Part shown: piece after piece, positions 34,850 to 46,437 of the stretch
Layout of the letters: every line of letters begins with the position of its first letter
Numbering within the stretch: the first letter of the stretch is position 1
Origin: Ctenosaura bakeri
Taxonomy: Eukaryota > Chordata > Lepidosauria > Squamata > Iguanidae
Assembly (NCBI GenBank): GCA_948474755.1
Contig: CAOLHI010000649.1
Location: 372,001 to 436,000 of the forward strand
Direction: 5' to 3'
DNA: 64,000 nt
Position numbers and translations under genes: made by a program
The notes under the pieces: generated by a model
The model's database searches: none
What the model was told of the DNA's origin: nothing
What the model saw: only the letters and a program-made list of their open reading frames with translations

Positions 34850-35384
34850 ATGTTTTAGATTATACGTTGCTATGATTTTGCTTGGTGATGCCATCCATAC
34901 AGAATCAAAATGCCTTCAGAATGTTTACAAAGAGTAATTCTCAGGCTGATGACATCAATCATTTCTCTTTCAGCAAACAGAACAAGACATTTGTCATGGC
35001 AGTTGTGGGGTACCTTAGGCCCACCTGATGTTTTTGACTTGCAGTCCCTCACATTCCTTTACCACGGGCCAAGGTGTCTGAAGTTGCTGGGGAAAGAAGT
35101 CCAAAACAAGCATTATGGTGGCATCTTCTGTCTCTGATTCCAGTATTCCTTCATAGCTGTGCCCTTCTGCTTTAAAGATTAGGAACAGACTATGGCTGAG
35201 ACTCTGCCTCTATGTCTCTGTAGCTACATCTCCCACTGCTACCCTCTCAAAATCTTTTAAGCTATGCAGCCTCTCCCCCTAAAAAAAAACACACAAGAAT
35301 TATCAAGGCACTGGAGAGTGGGGTGGTAAGTAACGTTCCTCACAAGTCATCAATGTGAGTTGGGAGGTAATATATAGATGAAGA

Positions 35385-35612
35385 GAGTCAGCATGGTGTA
35401 GCAGTTTGAATGTTGGACTAGAACACTAGGAGACCAGGGCTGGAATCCTCAAAGTCATGGAAACCCATTAGGTAGGCATGGGCATGTCGCACTCTCTCGG
35501 CCTCAGAGGAAGGCAAAGGCAAACCCTTCTAAACAAATCTTGCCAAGGAAACTCCATGATAGGTTAACCTTAGGGTCATCATAAGTTGGAAATGACTTGA
35601 TAGTGAGAAGAG
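35385..35612 (+). repeat. tRNA-derived (CAA)n-tail SINE
   Basis: Head 'cagcatggtgtagcagtttg', then 'gttggactagaacactagga', body 'ctcggcctcagaggaaggca' and 3' part 'cataagttggaaatgacttg'. The final CAA tail is missing. Full order matches the copy at 45447-45662. Confidence 0.85.
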
Positions 35613-36098
35613 ACATGTACATGGCCTTGTACTCCCAAGAGGAAAGACCACAAATATAAAATTTAAAAACAAACAAACATGGATTTATATTTGAGGCACT
35701 GATCCCCATTTATAAAACAGGAATTTAAGCTGTGGATAACTCATAGAATCATTATGAGAAGAAAGAGCACACACAAAACCAACAACTGTTTCGTGTGAAA
35801 CAGTGGCATCAGAACAACCGCTGTAGTATAGTTTGAAATGGATTTCTAGATTCCCTGTGTAGACAAGGTCATGGAATAACAATGTCTGCTGCTTTTTTCT
35901 CATTTAATTATTATTGTGGCTTTCATTGCCCTCTGATATTACCATGTGATACTTTTGAGACAAAGGAAAGGACAAAGGGTGATTTCAGAGACAAATACAG
36001 CCCAAGACTATTAGTATCAAAGATTACCCTAGACTGCATACAGAAAACACAAATTGACTGAACTAGCCAACAGGGTTATCTGATTGGTGAAAAAGTAT

Positions 36099-36195
36099 GG
36101 CCATTTCTGTACTGGACTGTTACAGTGCTATTATTCCACTTTGAACATCCTATGTTCAAATCCTGGGGTTTGCAGTTTAGGGAGGGGCATGGTGG
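36099..36195. repeat. MITE, family M1 (half copy)
   Basis: GGCCATTTCTGTACTGGACT, then 'gctattattccactttgaac' and 'tcctggggtttgcagtttag'. Only the left half is present and the inverse half is missing. Confidence 0.7.
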
Positions 36196-36599
36196 AGAGC
36201 AGAGAGAGAGGGACTGGAGAAGCATTTGGCGGTGTCTTCCGAGCCATATAAAGAATTATTACTTCATCTTCTGAGATCTGCCAGAGTCCTCTGGAATTCT
36301 CAACAGATGATGCAATCAGTCTGTATTCGGCTAAAGTGGCCCTACCCTGCTCTCCACCAGTGATGGAATGCCCATGGGCAGGTACAACAGCTAACCTGAG
36401 AGTCCCACAAGGAGGCTTTGGTTGTTGCAGAGAGAGGAGAAGAATATCAATGGTTGCAATGAGTTAAAAAAAATATATGTGTAGGCTTATGGGGTCCTTA
36501 CACGTGCAAATGCCACTAACACAACAACAGTCATAGTTTGAATCAAGGAATTTGAATCAAATTATACCTGCCATTTGTTTGTACAAATCAAAAGTTATG

Positions 36600-37330
36600 C
36601 CTCCCAACACTCAGGTTTGGAAAATTGAATACACCTTTACAAAATGCCAACTGTTTTTTTAAGTGAAAAACAAAACAGAGTTGTATGGGCTTCCATATAA
36701 ATTTCCTAAATAAAGTTTTGTTAATTTTCCAAAAATAAGTTGAAGGGATATGCAGTGGGATGCCATTAAGAACATATAATATCCATGATAAACATCCATT
36801 CTAAAATCATTTCTGTATGATTTTAATACCTTTGACTGATGGAGAAGCCAATGAACTTTCAAAAGTTTGCCTAATGTTTTGTATTTTTGGAGCTGGTCCA
36901 AAAAATGTGGTGCTGCTTGTGGATTTTGGATTTTGTTGTGTTTTGCTACATAGCCAACATGGCTACCTCTAAATATTTTTTCTAGGTTTCAAGATACCAG
37001 ATTTAATCATTTGAGTACTATCCCAAGGAACTAATATATCTAATTTCCTAATAGCTTCTGGACACCAACATAATTGCCAGTTGGCAAACAATCTAAATGA
37101 TGTATTGGTTCTAACCAGCATAGCCTCAGATTTAGACTAATTAATAATATCAACAGAAAAGACCCCCTAAATGATTAACATCAGTTCTGGCAATGGAAAC
37201 TCAAATCTAAAGATAAACAACACAAGGTCATCAGCATACAAAACTGCCTTTATAGTCCTATTTTTCATGCATAAACTCAGAGATGTCTGCATGATGGCAA
37301 GAAATAGAGAATGGACAAAATGGTAAAATC
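36600..37330 (-). pseudogene. L1 LINE ORF2 reverse transcriptase fragment
   Basis: On the minus strand, around 37250-37220, the frame reads AVLYADDLVLF, which holds the YADD box of L1-type reverse transcriptase. It continues toward lower coordinates with SKSEAMLVRTN and, after several stops, FLGIVL, the usual segment order after the YADD motif. A tail-ward frame at 36659-36901 is open. At least three in-frame stops show it is dead. Confidence 0.7.
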
Positions 37331-38639
37331 ATTTTTACAGTACAACATAAAACAACTACTGAACTGCTGATCTGTCTCATATGCTAGTTAATGACACTAG
37401 GAATTGCATTTTTGTGAAAGATCTAACATTAGCCAGAGTTGTTTTTTTAAACACTCTTTCACACCTTAGTTTCCAGGACCTTTAGTTAGAGTCACCAACA
37501 ATTACAAAAGAGAGACAGATGATTCTTTTTTTTTTTTTTTTTTGGTAAACTACTTAAGATTGTTTACCAGCTGTTAAATATTGTTTCTCTCATAAGAAGT
37601 CAAACACAGTTACAGAACTGCAAGCAGCTAATGAGTGTACTGTCATAGTAGCTAATCTGGTTTTTCACTGGTTTGAGATTGCATGAGTAGCTATAGATTA
37701 CATCTTGTATGTTTGCAAACTGTTTCAGACTATATCTGTTCTGAACTGACTTCTCTTATGTTATGTCTTTGGTAGTGTTCCAGGTATGTTGACTTTGTGA
37801 TAGATTGTGGTATTACTTCAGGTAGTGCTTTATGGATGTTTATCTTGTTCAAAGTTGTGGCATGCCATTTACATCTATACATTGGCATTCATGATTAATG
37901 TTTTTTGGGGGTTTTTTGCACTGGTTGTAGATATAATCTCCATTATATTTTGTTATTACATTCCATTACATCAGTTATAGACTTGTTGCTTATAATTTGA
38001 GATCTTTTTATTTTTTGTTTTGTTCTGTGTGTCTTTGGTTAGAGTCTACACTTCAGACTAATGTTCAGTTGCAGAGAAGTTTTCCCCTGTGTTATGTTGT
38101 TCCTGAGTCATTTGGAGCATTGACTACTTTCAGTTGAGCCTGGATGACAAAGGGAAACATAATTTAGAGACTGCAGGAATCACGTGAAACATACCTGGTC
38201 ATGTCCCTTTCCTACAAAGAGATAGAACACCATAGTAAACACCGGCCAGAAGTGCCCAAGAGTTAGCAAGATCAGCTTTACACTCAGGGGCATGAAATAA
38301 AAACATTACCTGACTTCCTAAATCATCTACTTAGTTATGAATGCACAACTAACTATCATCTCCTGGCCTGACCAGCAGCTTCTCGAAGTGATAGAGGTCT
38401 TCTGTACTGGAGATCAGAGTACAACAGGATGACATTTCCAGCCTACAACTACTGATCTGCAATGAAACAAGGAAGTGGATTGTGTCCTGTGTCTGATTGT
38501 TGCAGCTCACTGGTGGATGGGGCACTAGAGACATCATCTTGATTTGCCCTGATTGCCAGATTTCTATTGCTCAGAGTAGCTCCCTGGAGTTTAAAGTGGG
38601 ATATTTACAATTGTGGCAATAGTACAACAGAATTTGGAG

Positions 38640-38692
38640 CAGTTATGGACTGGTAACACTGGTAACACTTGGTTACAAATCCATAACTGCCA
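38640..38692. repeat. Short inverted repeat
   Basis: 'gcagttatggactggtaac' and 'ggttacaaatccataactgc' are inverse copies around a short loop. Possibly a MITE end pair. The family is unknown. Confidence 0.6.
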
Positions 38693-39109
38693 TAGACGAT
38701 GCTAACAATTTTTTTCACACTGTCATTTTGGGGGCCTGTTGTTTTACTCTGTTAATTTGGGAGCCTATTATTAGTCCTGACTAGAACAGACCCACTGAAT
38801 GAAAGAGTTCTACTAACCATTCAACATATGATTCTACAGACTCTAGTTGAGACCAACCAATGGGATTTGGGCCTTGGTCTTTAAAGAAAGAAACTTATTT
38901 TATTATGTATTCATGCAAATCACACATTTCATGTATTGTTGCCTTACTTTTTTTTTTTTCTGTTGCTGATGCTGCTTCTTTGATGGCTAACCCACTCATG
39001 GTAGCTATTCTACCATCCCACAACCCATTTACTATTACTGTGCCGCACCTACTTTTCATTTAACTGCACTAGCCACCAGCATTTATTCCAGCTACCTCAC
39101 TGCAGAGAA

Positions 39110-39335
39110 CTAGTAGTAGCAATAGTAATAGTAGCTGTAGCAGCAGCAGTGGTGGTTTAATTGTCAATAATGTTAAAAACTAATTAAATATATGATTAAA
39201 AATGATAAAGACAGTTTACAACTAGCACAGTTTGCAGCCATACCGCACTCTATTAAAAGCCCTTTCTTTTGGAAGGGAATTTCAGATTCTAGGAGCAGCC
39301 ACCAAGAAGACCCTGTCTCGCTCAGATGTGTCAGG
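39110..39335. repeat. Interspersed repeat fragment of uncertain type
   Basis: It begins with degenerate AGT/AGC trinucleotides, then 'gaagggaatttcagattcta' and 'agaccctgtctcgctcag'. I have seen text of this kind as repeated reptile DNA but cannot name the family. Confidence 0.35.
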
Positions 39336-41184
39336 TACTTTAACCTAGCTTTTGCTTCCAGCTGGAATAAACCTAATGAATCAATGGAAATTTGATAAAT
39401 CCACATGCATGTACATTCTGTTGCATCAATGGGTTCACTCTAATTGGAAGGGGAAGGGAAGGGGAATTTGTTTGAATTTGGGTAGCATCAAATTGCTTTC
39501 ATTTGGTTCAGTTTCTCATCCATTTGAAAGGAATGTACATCCCTCATCTATACCAAATAGACTATTCAGAGATTATAAGACATATGTGGCTGTCATGCAA
39601 CTAGAATAGAAGTGGGCATATTCTCGAGCTGGGAAACCTCTCATCTACTTTTTGTCTCCTCCAAAATTTTTTGATTCAAATGGGCTACTAGTAATGACTT
39701 GTAGCCGTTCTCAGTTTCTTTCTAGATTATCATTTCAGGTCACTTTCTGGGCCTTTTGTGGAGATACAGCTCCTGAGACAACTTGTTATGGAGCCAGAAA
39801 GTGTCTTTCAATCTGCAAAAATGTCTTTCTAGTTAAAAAAAAAGATCTGTTTTGGATGATGGTACCTATGCCTTGGAGGGATTGGTTTGTATCCCAAGGA
39901 CCACACACTAGACCTTCCCTAGGGTTGCATGTAACCAACAGCCTGCAAAATTCAGAACTTGAGGTTTTTTGTTTGTTTTTTAGATGTATGTTCAAAATTC
40001 AAGACCCAAGGTCATTGCATTTGTGCTCACAAATGAAAGCTTCCCTCTTAGGACTAACACCAGATTAGTGGGGTGGTGGTGGTGGTGTATGAGAGAGATC
40101 TCCCTAAGGACTGACCCAGACTTCCCTCCCTCTCCAACAGTTATATCCAAATAAAGAAAAGTACTGTGATTTACTGGAAAAGAATATAATGTTCAGTAAA
40201 ATGGAAAGCAGTAGGAAAAGAAAAAGGGCTCATTCTAGGAGAACTGAATCAATAAAGGAAGCCACAGCTCTGAGTCTGCAAGCAGGACAGTTGATAACCA
40301 GGGCTCTCAGAGGTCTTTAACAAAAGAAAATACATGTTCAATATTGATACAGCATTTAACATCACATTTTTTTTGTCTATTATACAGAACGTGGAAGAGG
40401 GGTACTAGAACCCTACAATAGATGAAAAAGAATACATATCTTTTGGACAGCAAACAGTTCTCCATTGCTAGAGCCAAAACATGTTTTTTGGGGTTTTTTT
40501 TAATGGCCTTCTAGTAAAATCTCAGTTGTTCTGGGAATAGCTGAATATTGTTCTGGGAATAGGAATATGCTCCTATCATGCTGTTTTGATTTGCTCCTGA
40601 TTATTTTTATTCTCACTATCACACAATATGCAACTAATCCTAGCTATATGAAGTGTGGGAGGATATATAGTTCCAAAAAGGAAAAAAAATGTACAAAGAT
40701 TTTTCCCCCAAAAAACTACATATCTGGTGTTAAGACTTATTGCAATGGATTACCAGCCAACATTTTTTGACATCACAGTGTTAGCAAGTATCGCTACAAT
40801 GAAAGAAGGACATTAAGTTCATGCCTGGGGGAATAACCCTGTAAGCTCCTTCAGCCTCAAAAAGAAGGTAAAGCAATCTCTCTGCATATTTTCCAATTAA
40901 TTCAGTATCATGCCTTTGTCATCCTATAGATATATTCCAAACCTTTCTGCTAGCAACCTTTAATTAGCATGTCAATCAGGGTTTTTTTTCCAAATCTCTC
41001 TTTCTGATAGCATAGAACAAGTGAAGCAAAAGACCATGTGGGGGGGGAGGGAAATGCCAAGCTTCTTTTAATATTATAGAAACTTCCTTCTTTCCCATCT
41101 CCTCACTTCAGTGTATTGCACTTGCAGATTAGTAATCTAGAGTTATGGATCAGTAACTGCTTTGTATTCATTAAGTCTTCTTAT

Positions 41185-41290
41185 TGTTGTTGTGTGCCTT
41201 CAGATCATTTTCAGACTTATGGTGACCCAAAGGCAAACCTATCACAGAGTTGTCTTGGGTTGTGACACACCCAAGGTCACCCATAGTCTA
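41185..41290 (-). repeat. tRNA-derived (CAA)n-tail SINE, 3' part, reverse orientation
   Basis: TTGTTGTTGTGTGCCTTCAG followed by 'cttatggtgacccaaaggca' and 'acccaaggtcaccca'. The head half is missing. Confidence 0.8.
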
Positions 41291-41892
41291 TGGTAAGATT
41301 ATAGAAATGCCTCCCAAGCCCACCTTAAAAGCCATCAACCAGATCAGGTGAAGGAAGTCTGTTCAACTTCTGATCAGAGTTCAAGGAGGATGACTTTTCC
41401 AATCCCTCCCACCAGAAAGTGAGGCAGAGACTATCAGAATGCACATGGCTGATAATCCATTCTCTAATCGCAACAAGCAATTCACTATATGCAAAGTTAA
41501 TGCATGGAGGCAATGTATAGTCACACACTGCTCTGTGTACTGGAATGTACTACCACAGTAAATCATGATCCTAAAAGTACAACTCTGCCTATGCCATTGT
41601 CAGAAGGATATGACCAGTGAGCATTCCTCCCCAACCAAAAAATCACTGCAGATGGCTTCACATAGCTGTATACGTCGCTAACAGCATGCCAGCCTCATTC
41701 ACGCGATGAATCTCTTCATTAAATACAACAGTTTATCATCAATAGTTGGTCCTCTCATTTCAATAGTAACAGTTCAATCAGCCCATTAAGTTCTACCTCT
41801 AAAGGAGGTATTGTCAGGAGTTGACACTGAACTTGACACTGTGTAAAAAATTAGATTTGGTTCTGTTAGGAAGAGCTTTACTTTGAATCTCA

Positions 41893-42205
41893 GGGGAGTA
41901 ACTATGGAAAGGGGGAAAATTCCCTCCCCTGTGAAATTTTCCTTCAATCCCCAAATTGCTAGTATTGCTCAGGCTAAAACACTGGAAAATTGTTTGTATC
42001 TAGATCTCTTGTATTTTCTGTGTTCACATTTCCTTGATAACTTTGCCTCCCTCTTTGCTTTGGACGGCTAAACTCTATTTCTAAATGCTTAACTGAAGTT
42101 TAAGTTTCTGCAATGCTATAAATGTGGGGACTGAAGGAAAGTTTCAGGCAGGGGCAGTTTGAAGGAGGCAATGACCTCAAACTGTCCTCCCCCCCCCATG
42201 ATTTT
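41893..42205. repeat. Interspersed element, family M4 (copy A)
   Basis: It shares ordered blocks with 57046-57382: 'acatttccttgataactttg', 'ctatttctaaatgcttaact', 'gaagtttaagtttctgcaat' and 'ggggactgaaggaaagtttc'. Its ends (ggagtaactatgg... and ...ccccccccatg) are roughly inverse, so a DNA transposon is likely. Confidence 0.6.
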
Positions 42206-42429
42206 GGTCCGTATTGTAAATTTATCCATAACAGCTACACACAGTTCTGGATTGCGGATTTATTCCTACCCGAAATACTCCCCCAAACATGTTGCTGGGC
42301 TGAAAGCACAGATGGAATTCCTTCTGTTAGTTCAATCTGATATGGCATCTGCAACCCATTGGTTACAAAGACAGCATCCCTTCTATCTATGTTCTGGCAA
42401 TCTTTTTCAACCATTGCAATGAATTATGT

Positions 42430-42655
42430 ATGTCAGGCTGCCTCTATCAATGGCCTGGATAGATCTGCTCGTCCAATGCTGGGCAGCAATATTGCAAACT
42501 GGGGCTAGCCTTTATTTGATCATGTCTTACCCGTGCTTTTCCACCTGCACTAGCTGTCAGTCTGTATCCAGGCCCAATTCAAAGTGCTTGTCTTCACCTT
42601 CATAGTATTAAACGGCTTTGGCCTCAGTTACCAGAAGGCTCATTTGAGGTCAAAT
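42430..42655 (+). pseudogene. L2/CR1-type LINE C-terminal fragment
   Basis: Translated pieces on the plus strand (about 42535-42635) resemble the conserved C-terminal segment of L2/CR1 ORF2, with a hydrophobic FKVLVFTF stretch followed by VLNGFG. Stops interrupt it. A better preserved fragment of the same kind lies at 62855-63965. Confidence 0.5.
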
Positions 42656-42668
42656 GAGGTACAGGCCA

Positions 42669-42766
42669 GAGTCTGGAAACATTTCTTTTAAATTACAAAT
42701 CCTAGAATCTCCCAGTCATTCTGGTTTCTGGGAGTTGCAGTCCAAAGATTTAACATTTCCAAGCTC
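42669..42766. repeat. MITE, family M3
   Basis: AGTCTGGAAACATTTC and the inverse AACATTTCCAAGCTCT bound 'gaatctcccagtcattctgg' and 'tctgggagttgcagtcc'. Confidence 0.65.
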
Positions 42767-43003
42767 TGTAGGAGGTGGCAACCAGAGGACGGGCCTCTTC
42801 AGAACTGACACCCAGACTGAGAGGAACTTTCATCCCAGAAATGCTTGCCTGGTTATTATGGCTTTTCATAGCATAACCAACTGAAGACTTTTAAAAGATT
42901 TCTCACATTTTCAGATCATTTTAAAACTATTTTTTTAGCCCTGCTCTGGTAAAGTACACATTTTGCTATTCTTAGTTTTATTTCATTAGCATCTTTATTC
43001 TTA

Positions 43004-43170
43004 GGCCATTTCCACACTAGACAGTTATAGCACTATTATTCCACTTTCAACATCCTATGGAAACCTGGGGTTTGCAGTTTAGGGAGGGGCCCTAAAGTGC
43101 AAACCCCAGGTTTCCATAGGATGTTGAAAGTGGAATATTAGCACTATAACAGTCTAGTGCAGAAATGGCC
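43004..43170. repeat. Palindromic MITE, family M1, full copy, TTA target duplication
   Basis: The whole 167-bp unit is one near-perfect palindrome. The left half starts GGCCATTTCCACACTAGACA, the right half ends CTAGTGCAGAAATGGCC, and the fold point is at about 43084-43095 (aggggccctaa). TTA flanks it on both sides (43001-43003 and 43171-43173). A 3-bp TWA-like target duplication fits PIF/Harbinger, though the family is not named here. Confidence 0.85.
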
Positions 43171-43241
43171 TTAGCATCTTATTTTATTTTGTGCTAACTG
43201 GATTGTGGATTTTCATTTTTACTGTACACTGCCCAAAGGAA

Positions 43242-43470
43242 ATTGCTGCTGCTGCTGTTGTTGTTATTCATTGTTGTTATTGCTGTTGTGTGCCCTCAAG
43301 TTATTTCCAACTTAAGGTGACCCTAAGGCACATCTACCATGGGGTTTTCTGGAGCTGAGAGTATGTAATGTGCCGAAGGTCATCCAGTTGGTGTCCATGG
43401 ATGAGTGGGGAATTGAACTCTAGTCTTCAGAGTCATAGTCCAATGCTCAAACCACTGTACCATACTGTTA
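43242..43470 (-). repeat. tRNA-derived (CAA)n-tail SINE, reverse orientation
   Basis: It opens with GCT/GTT trinucleotides (the reverse of the CAA tail), then 'gtgtgccctcaagttatttc', 'gaaggtcatccagttggtgt' and ends in the head complement 'caaaccactgtaccatact'. Confidence 0.85.
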
Positions 43471-44363
43471 GCAGTAGTATTTAATTGAGTGGTATATAAA
43501 TATTCTACATACATTTTAATGACTTTGTATGGCTTTCTTTTGAATGCTGTCTTAGAGAGTAGAAAGAATAAATAAGTAAAAAGGATTCTGTTTCCTTCCT
43601 GCACATGATTCCTGATAAACTAATTATTGTGTTAATTACGGCAATGGCTTTTATAATCACAGCCACTCCTACAGCAGCCATAGCAGCATCTCAAACATTA
43701 CTAGTAATTATTTTGCAGAAGCACATTAAAGGCAATGTTGAACAATCTGCATACATTTGTAATTCTATTTCCCCCCATGTTTTTAGTATGAATTCAGTTT
43801 TAATGACTATGTTAATTGACAGCCAGAAGTAATGAAGAAGAAATTACATGCACTGTGAGCTGCATACCATACTTTCATTAAATTGACATTGCTTTTTTTT
43901 TTTGAATGTATGAATCAGCTTACAATAATTATGAATTCCAAACTATATTCACTTCCAGTAGCTGTGCATTAACCGCTGAAAGTATTCAGGTCAGCTCCAA
44001 AGGTGCAATGGCTGCTAGAAGAGAGCATCTTCCACTCTCAAAGATGGAATTTTCTGCTTGCGGAATGCATCTTCCACTCACAGAAGAGCTCTTTGTCTTT
44101 TTACCATCCTGTCCTAAAATACCAGCTGAAAAAAGGTGAGACTACAGCCATAAATGTAACTTTTGCTCTACACTGTGGAGCCCAACTGCAACAGCTTTGG
44201 TTCATCTCTTGCACAAACTTTTTCACAAGTGCTTGTGGAACAGCTGTAGTGTCCATCTTCTTTCCTCCCTCTTCCAAGTTCCTGGACTCCAACTCATTAT
44301 CAATATTTCCCATCCACCAAAGAAAGTAGAATATATGCTGGGACAATTATTCAAATAGTGCAG

Positions 44364-44492
44364 CAGTGGGCAACAGTGGACCATCAGATGCTTTTGACAG
44401 AGAACTTTCATCAGCCCTCTGCAGTGTAACCCACAATGAGGGATTATGGGGTTTCAGTCCAACAATATGTGGTCACATACCATTGCCCACTG
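44364..44492. repeat. hAT-type MITE
   Basis: CAGTGGGCAAC at the left is inverse to ATTGCCCACTG at the right. The body includes 'gattatggggtttcagtcca'. Same family as 4893-5026. Confidence 0.6.
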
Positions 44493-44715
44493 ATAAACTA
44501 GTGGAAGAAATGACTGGTCAAACACATGTCCTTTCTCTTCCTCATCATATTACCATCCATTATGGTTGTGCTATTATCTCTGTTCCCAGAGATGGCCCTT
44601 TGGCTCTCTAGATAACTTGGTCCACATTTTACATCAGTCCAACTCAACATAATAAGAGATTATGAGATTTCTGGTCCAAAATATCTGGCGGAGTACAAGT
44701 TCCCCACTCCTTCAC

Positions 44716-44925
44716 TTGTTGTCTTTGTTGGGTGCCTTCAAGTCAGTTCTGACATACGGCTGCCCTAAAATGAACCTATCATGGGGTTTTCAAAGGGCTG
44801 AGAGTTTGTGACACACTCAAGGTCATCCAGTGGGTTTCCATGGCCAAGCTGGGAATCAAGTTGTGGTCTCCAGGATTGTAGCTGAATCCTCAAACCACTA
44901 TACAAAACTGGCTCTCTTACACCTC
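44716..44925 (-). repeat. tRNA-derived (CAA)n-tail SINE, reverse orientation
   Basis: 'ttgggtgccttcaagtcagt', 'aatgaacctatcatggggtt', 'ccagtgggtttccatggcca', then the head complement 'caaaccactatacaaaactg'. Confidence 0.85.
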
Positions 44926-45446
44926 TATTTTTAATTACCAATTTTCTCCAATAGAAATTCCATAAATAGGTTTCTGAGGGAGGCAGGGGTCCCTCATGCA
45001 GCCAAATTAAGTATGGTGCAGCAAAAACATAGTGACCTGACATACGATTGCAAAGGGTCTACTTTAAAAATAACTAGATCTGGATCTAGCCTATTATTGA
45101 CTGCACATGCAGTGCTCTCACATTGTGCACACAATGCTTGAACACTCTGTCAGACTAACTTTCATCTAGGGTGATGAAAAAACATCCAGTCAGTGCCTTG
45201 CTCTGGGATATTTCTGACTCCAGTGAGAACACCCATATATTTTGAGATATAGAAATTAGGTTTGGACAAACAATTCAGCTGAATCCCAAGCAACAAAGTA
45301 AATCAGGCTAATCTGAATTGAGCTGAACCAGATCAGTGTATATTCGATTGGCCTAAATTGGTTCCAGGAAAGAATGATATAGTCTGAAACACCTCAGTTT
45401 GATCCAGAGAGCTGGATGTCAAAAATAAGTGTCTATATTATACATT

Positions 45447-45700
45447 GAGAGCCAGTTTGGTGTAGCAGTTTGAGCACTGGACTAAAACGCTGGATTCCAG
45501 AGTTCACTTCCATGGAAACCTACTGGGTGATGTAGAGTACATCACATACTCTCAGCCTCAGAAAACCCCATGATAGGTTCACTTTCGGATTACCTAAAGA
45601 TTACCATAAGTGAGAAATGAGCTGAAGGCACACAACAACAACAACAACAACAACAACAAATTATATGTGATATAATATATATTATATATATTACACTATC
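45447..45700 (+). repeat. Full (CAA)n-tail SINE followed by an AT-rich microsatellite
   Basis: GAGAGCCAGTTTGGTGTAGC head with Pol III A/B-box-like sites, 'gctggattccagagttcact', body 'ccccatgataggttcacttt', and '...gaaggcacacaacaacaa' tail with about nine CAA units (45631-45659). (AT)n follows to 45700. This is the clearest copy of the family in the window. The 3' part is shorter than in other copies. Confidence 0.9.
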
Positions 45701-46055
45701 AACATGTAATGACCAACATGGCCATATAAGTAAAACTTCAGTGTTATCTGTTGAAGACGGTGAGGAACTGGGCTGTGCTCATGGTCAGCTTGTGCAACTG
45801 GGACATAAATCTCACTGCAATTCTCCAATCACAGTAGTTACAGACAACCATTATGTAAAGTCATTCAAGTTATATCATTAGTTTTTTCTAGTGTTTCTTT
45901 ACTCTATTAGTTGCAGATGATAACAGAACTGTGCTGCACAGTGGTCAGTTGCTGGTCTCACTGAGTCTTTCTCAATTTCCTTTTGTCTTGTTGAATAGCC
46001 AATCCTAATCTTCTTTGCCTTTCTTGTTTATCTATCTGTTTAATGAATCTGTGTT

Positions 46056-46214
46056 TTCTTCTTCATGGTCTCTGTGCCTTCACACACTTGGAGCTTTCAC
46101 GCGTTCACGGTAGTGTTTGGAAGATTCTAGAGCTTAGTAGCTTGACGGGGGGCCCTCCCCCATGCTGCTACTGCGCATGCTCCTCCCGCCAAGCAACGGT
46201 CGCTCCTCAGTTCT
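46056..46214 (+). repeat. DIRS left inverted terminal repeat
   Basis: It matches the reverse complement of 50881-51040. Best conserved are 'agattctagagcttagtagc' (46122-46141) and the last 45 bases, including GCGCATGCTCCTCCCGCC (46173-46190). The outermost 36 bases also match the complement of 50736-50772. Confidence 0.9.
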
Positions 46215-46437
46215 TTCTTGTCCGCTGTTGCGAACGGAAGGTTCTTGGCTTGTTCCTCGCTTCTTGGATTGTTTGCTTGGCTTTACAGACGTTTTCGGCT
46301 TGTTTTCTGACCTCGGCTTGGATTTCGGACTGGACTTTGGTGATTTGATTTAATTTTCTCCCTCTTCTTCGTCTTTCTTTCTATGTCAGTGGCTCTTTTC
46401 AAAAAGTGCACGGTACCATTACAACACCAGGCACTGG

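Larger units (their letters stand above)
31470..34865 (+). other. TGFBR2: TGFBR2 3' untranslated region (inferred extent)
   Basis: No exon or gene is visible between the stop codon and the AATAAA at 34844-34849, and a 3'UTR of a few kilobases is normal for TGFBR2. An earlier AATAAA at 33273-33278 could give a shorter form. The stretch includes a TATG/TATC microsatellite (31813-31856), two M3 MITEs and a LINE-tail-like insert (33840-34205). The end is inferred from signals only. Confidence 0.65.
34866..46049. other. Intergenic region, left part
   Basis: No host gene is visible between the TGFBR2 end and the DIRS element. Contents are the repeats listed separately. Unassigned stretches include about 34870-35380, 35620-36090, 37350-39150, 39410-41180 and 43480-44360. 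A poly-T run lies at 37527-37544 and a GGT run at about 40071-40087. Reading frames of 60-140 codons in this part are open by chance and carry no motif. Confidence 0.8.
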
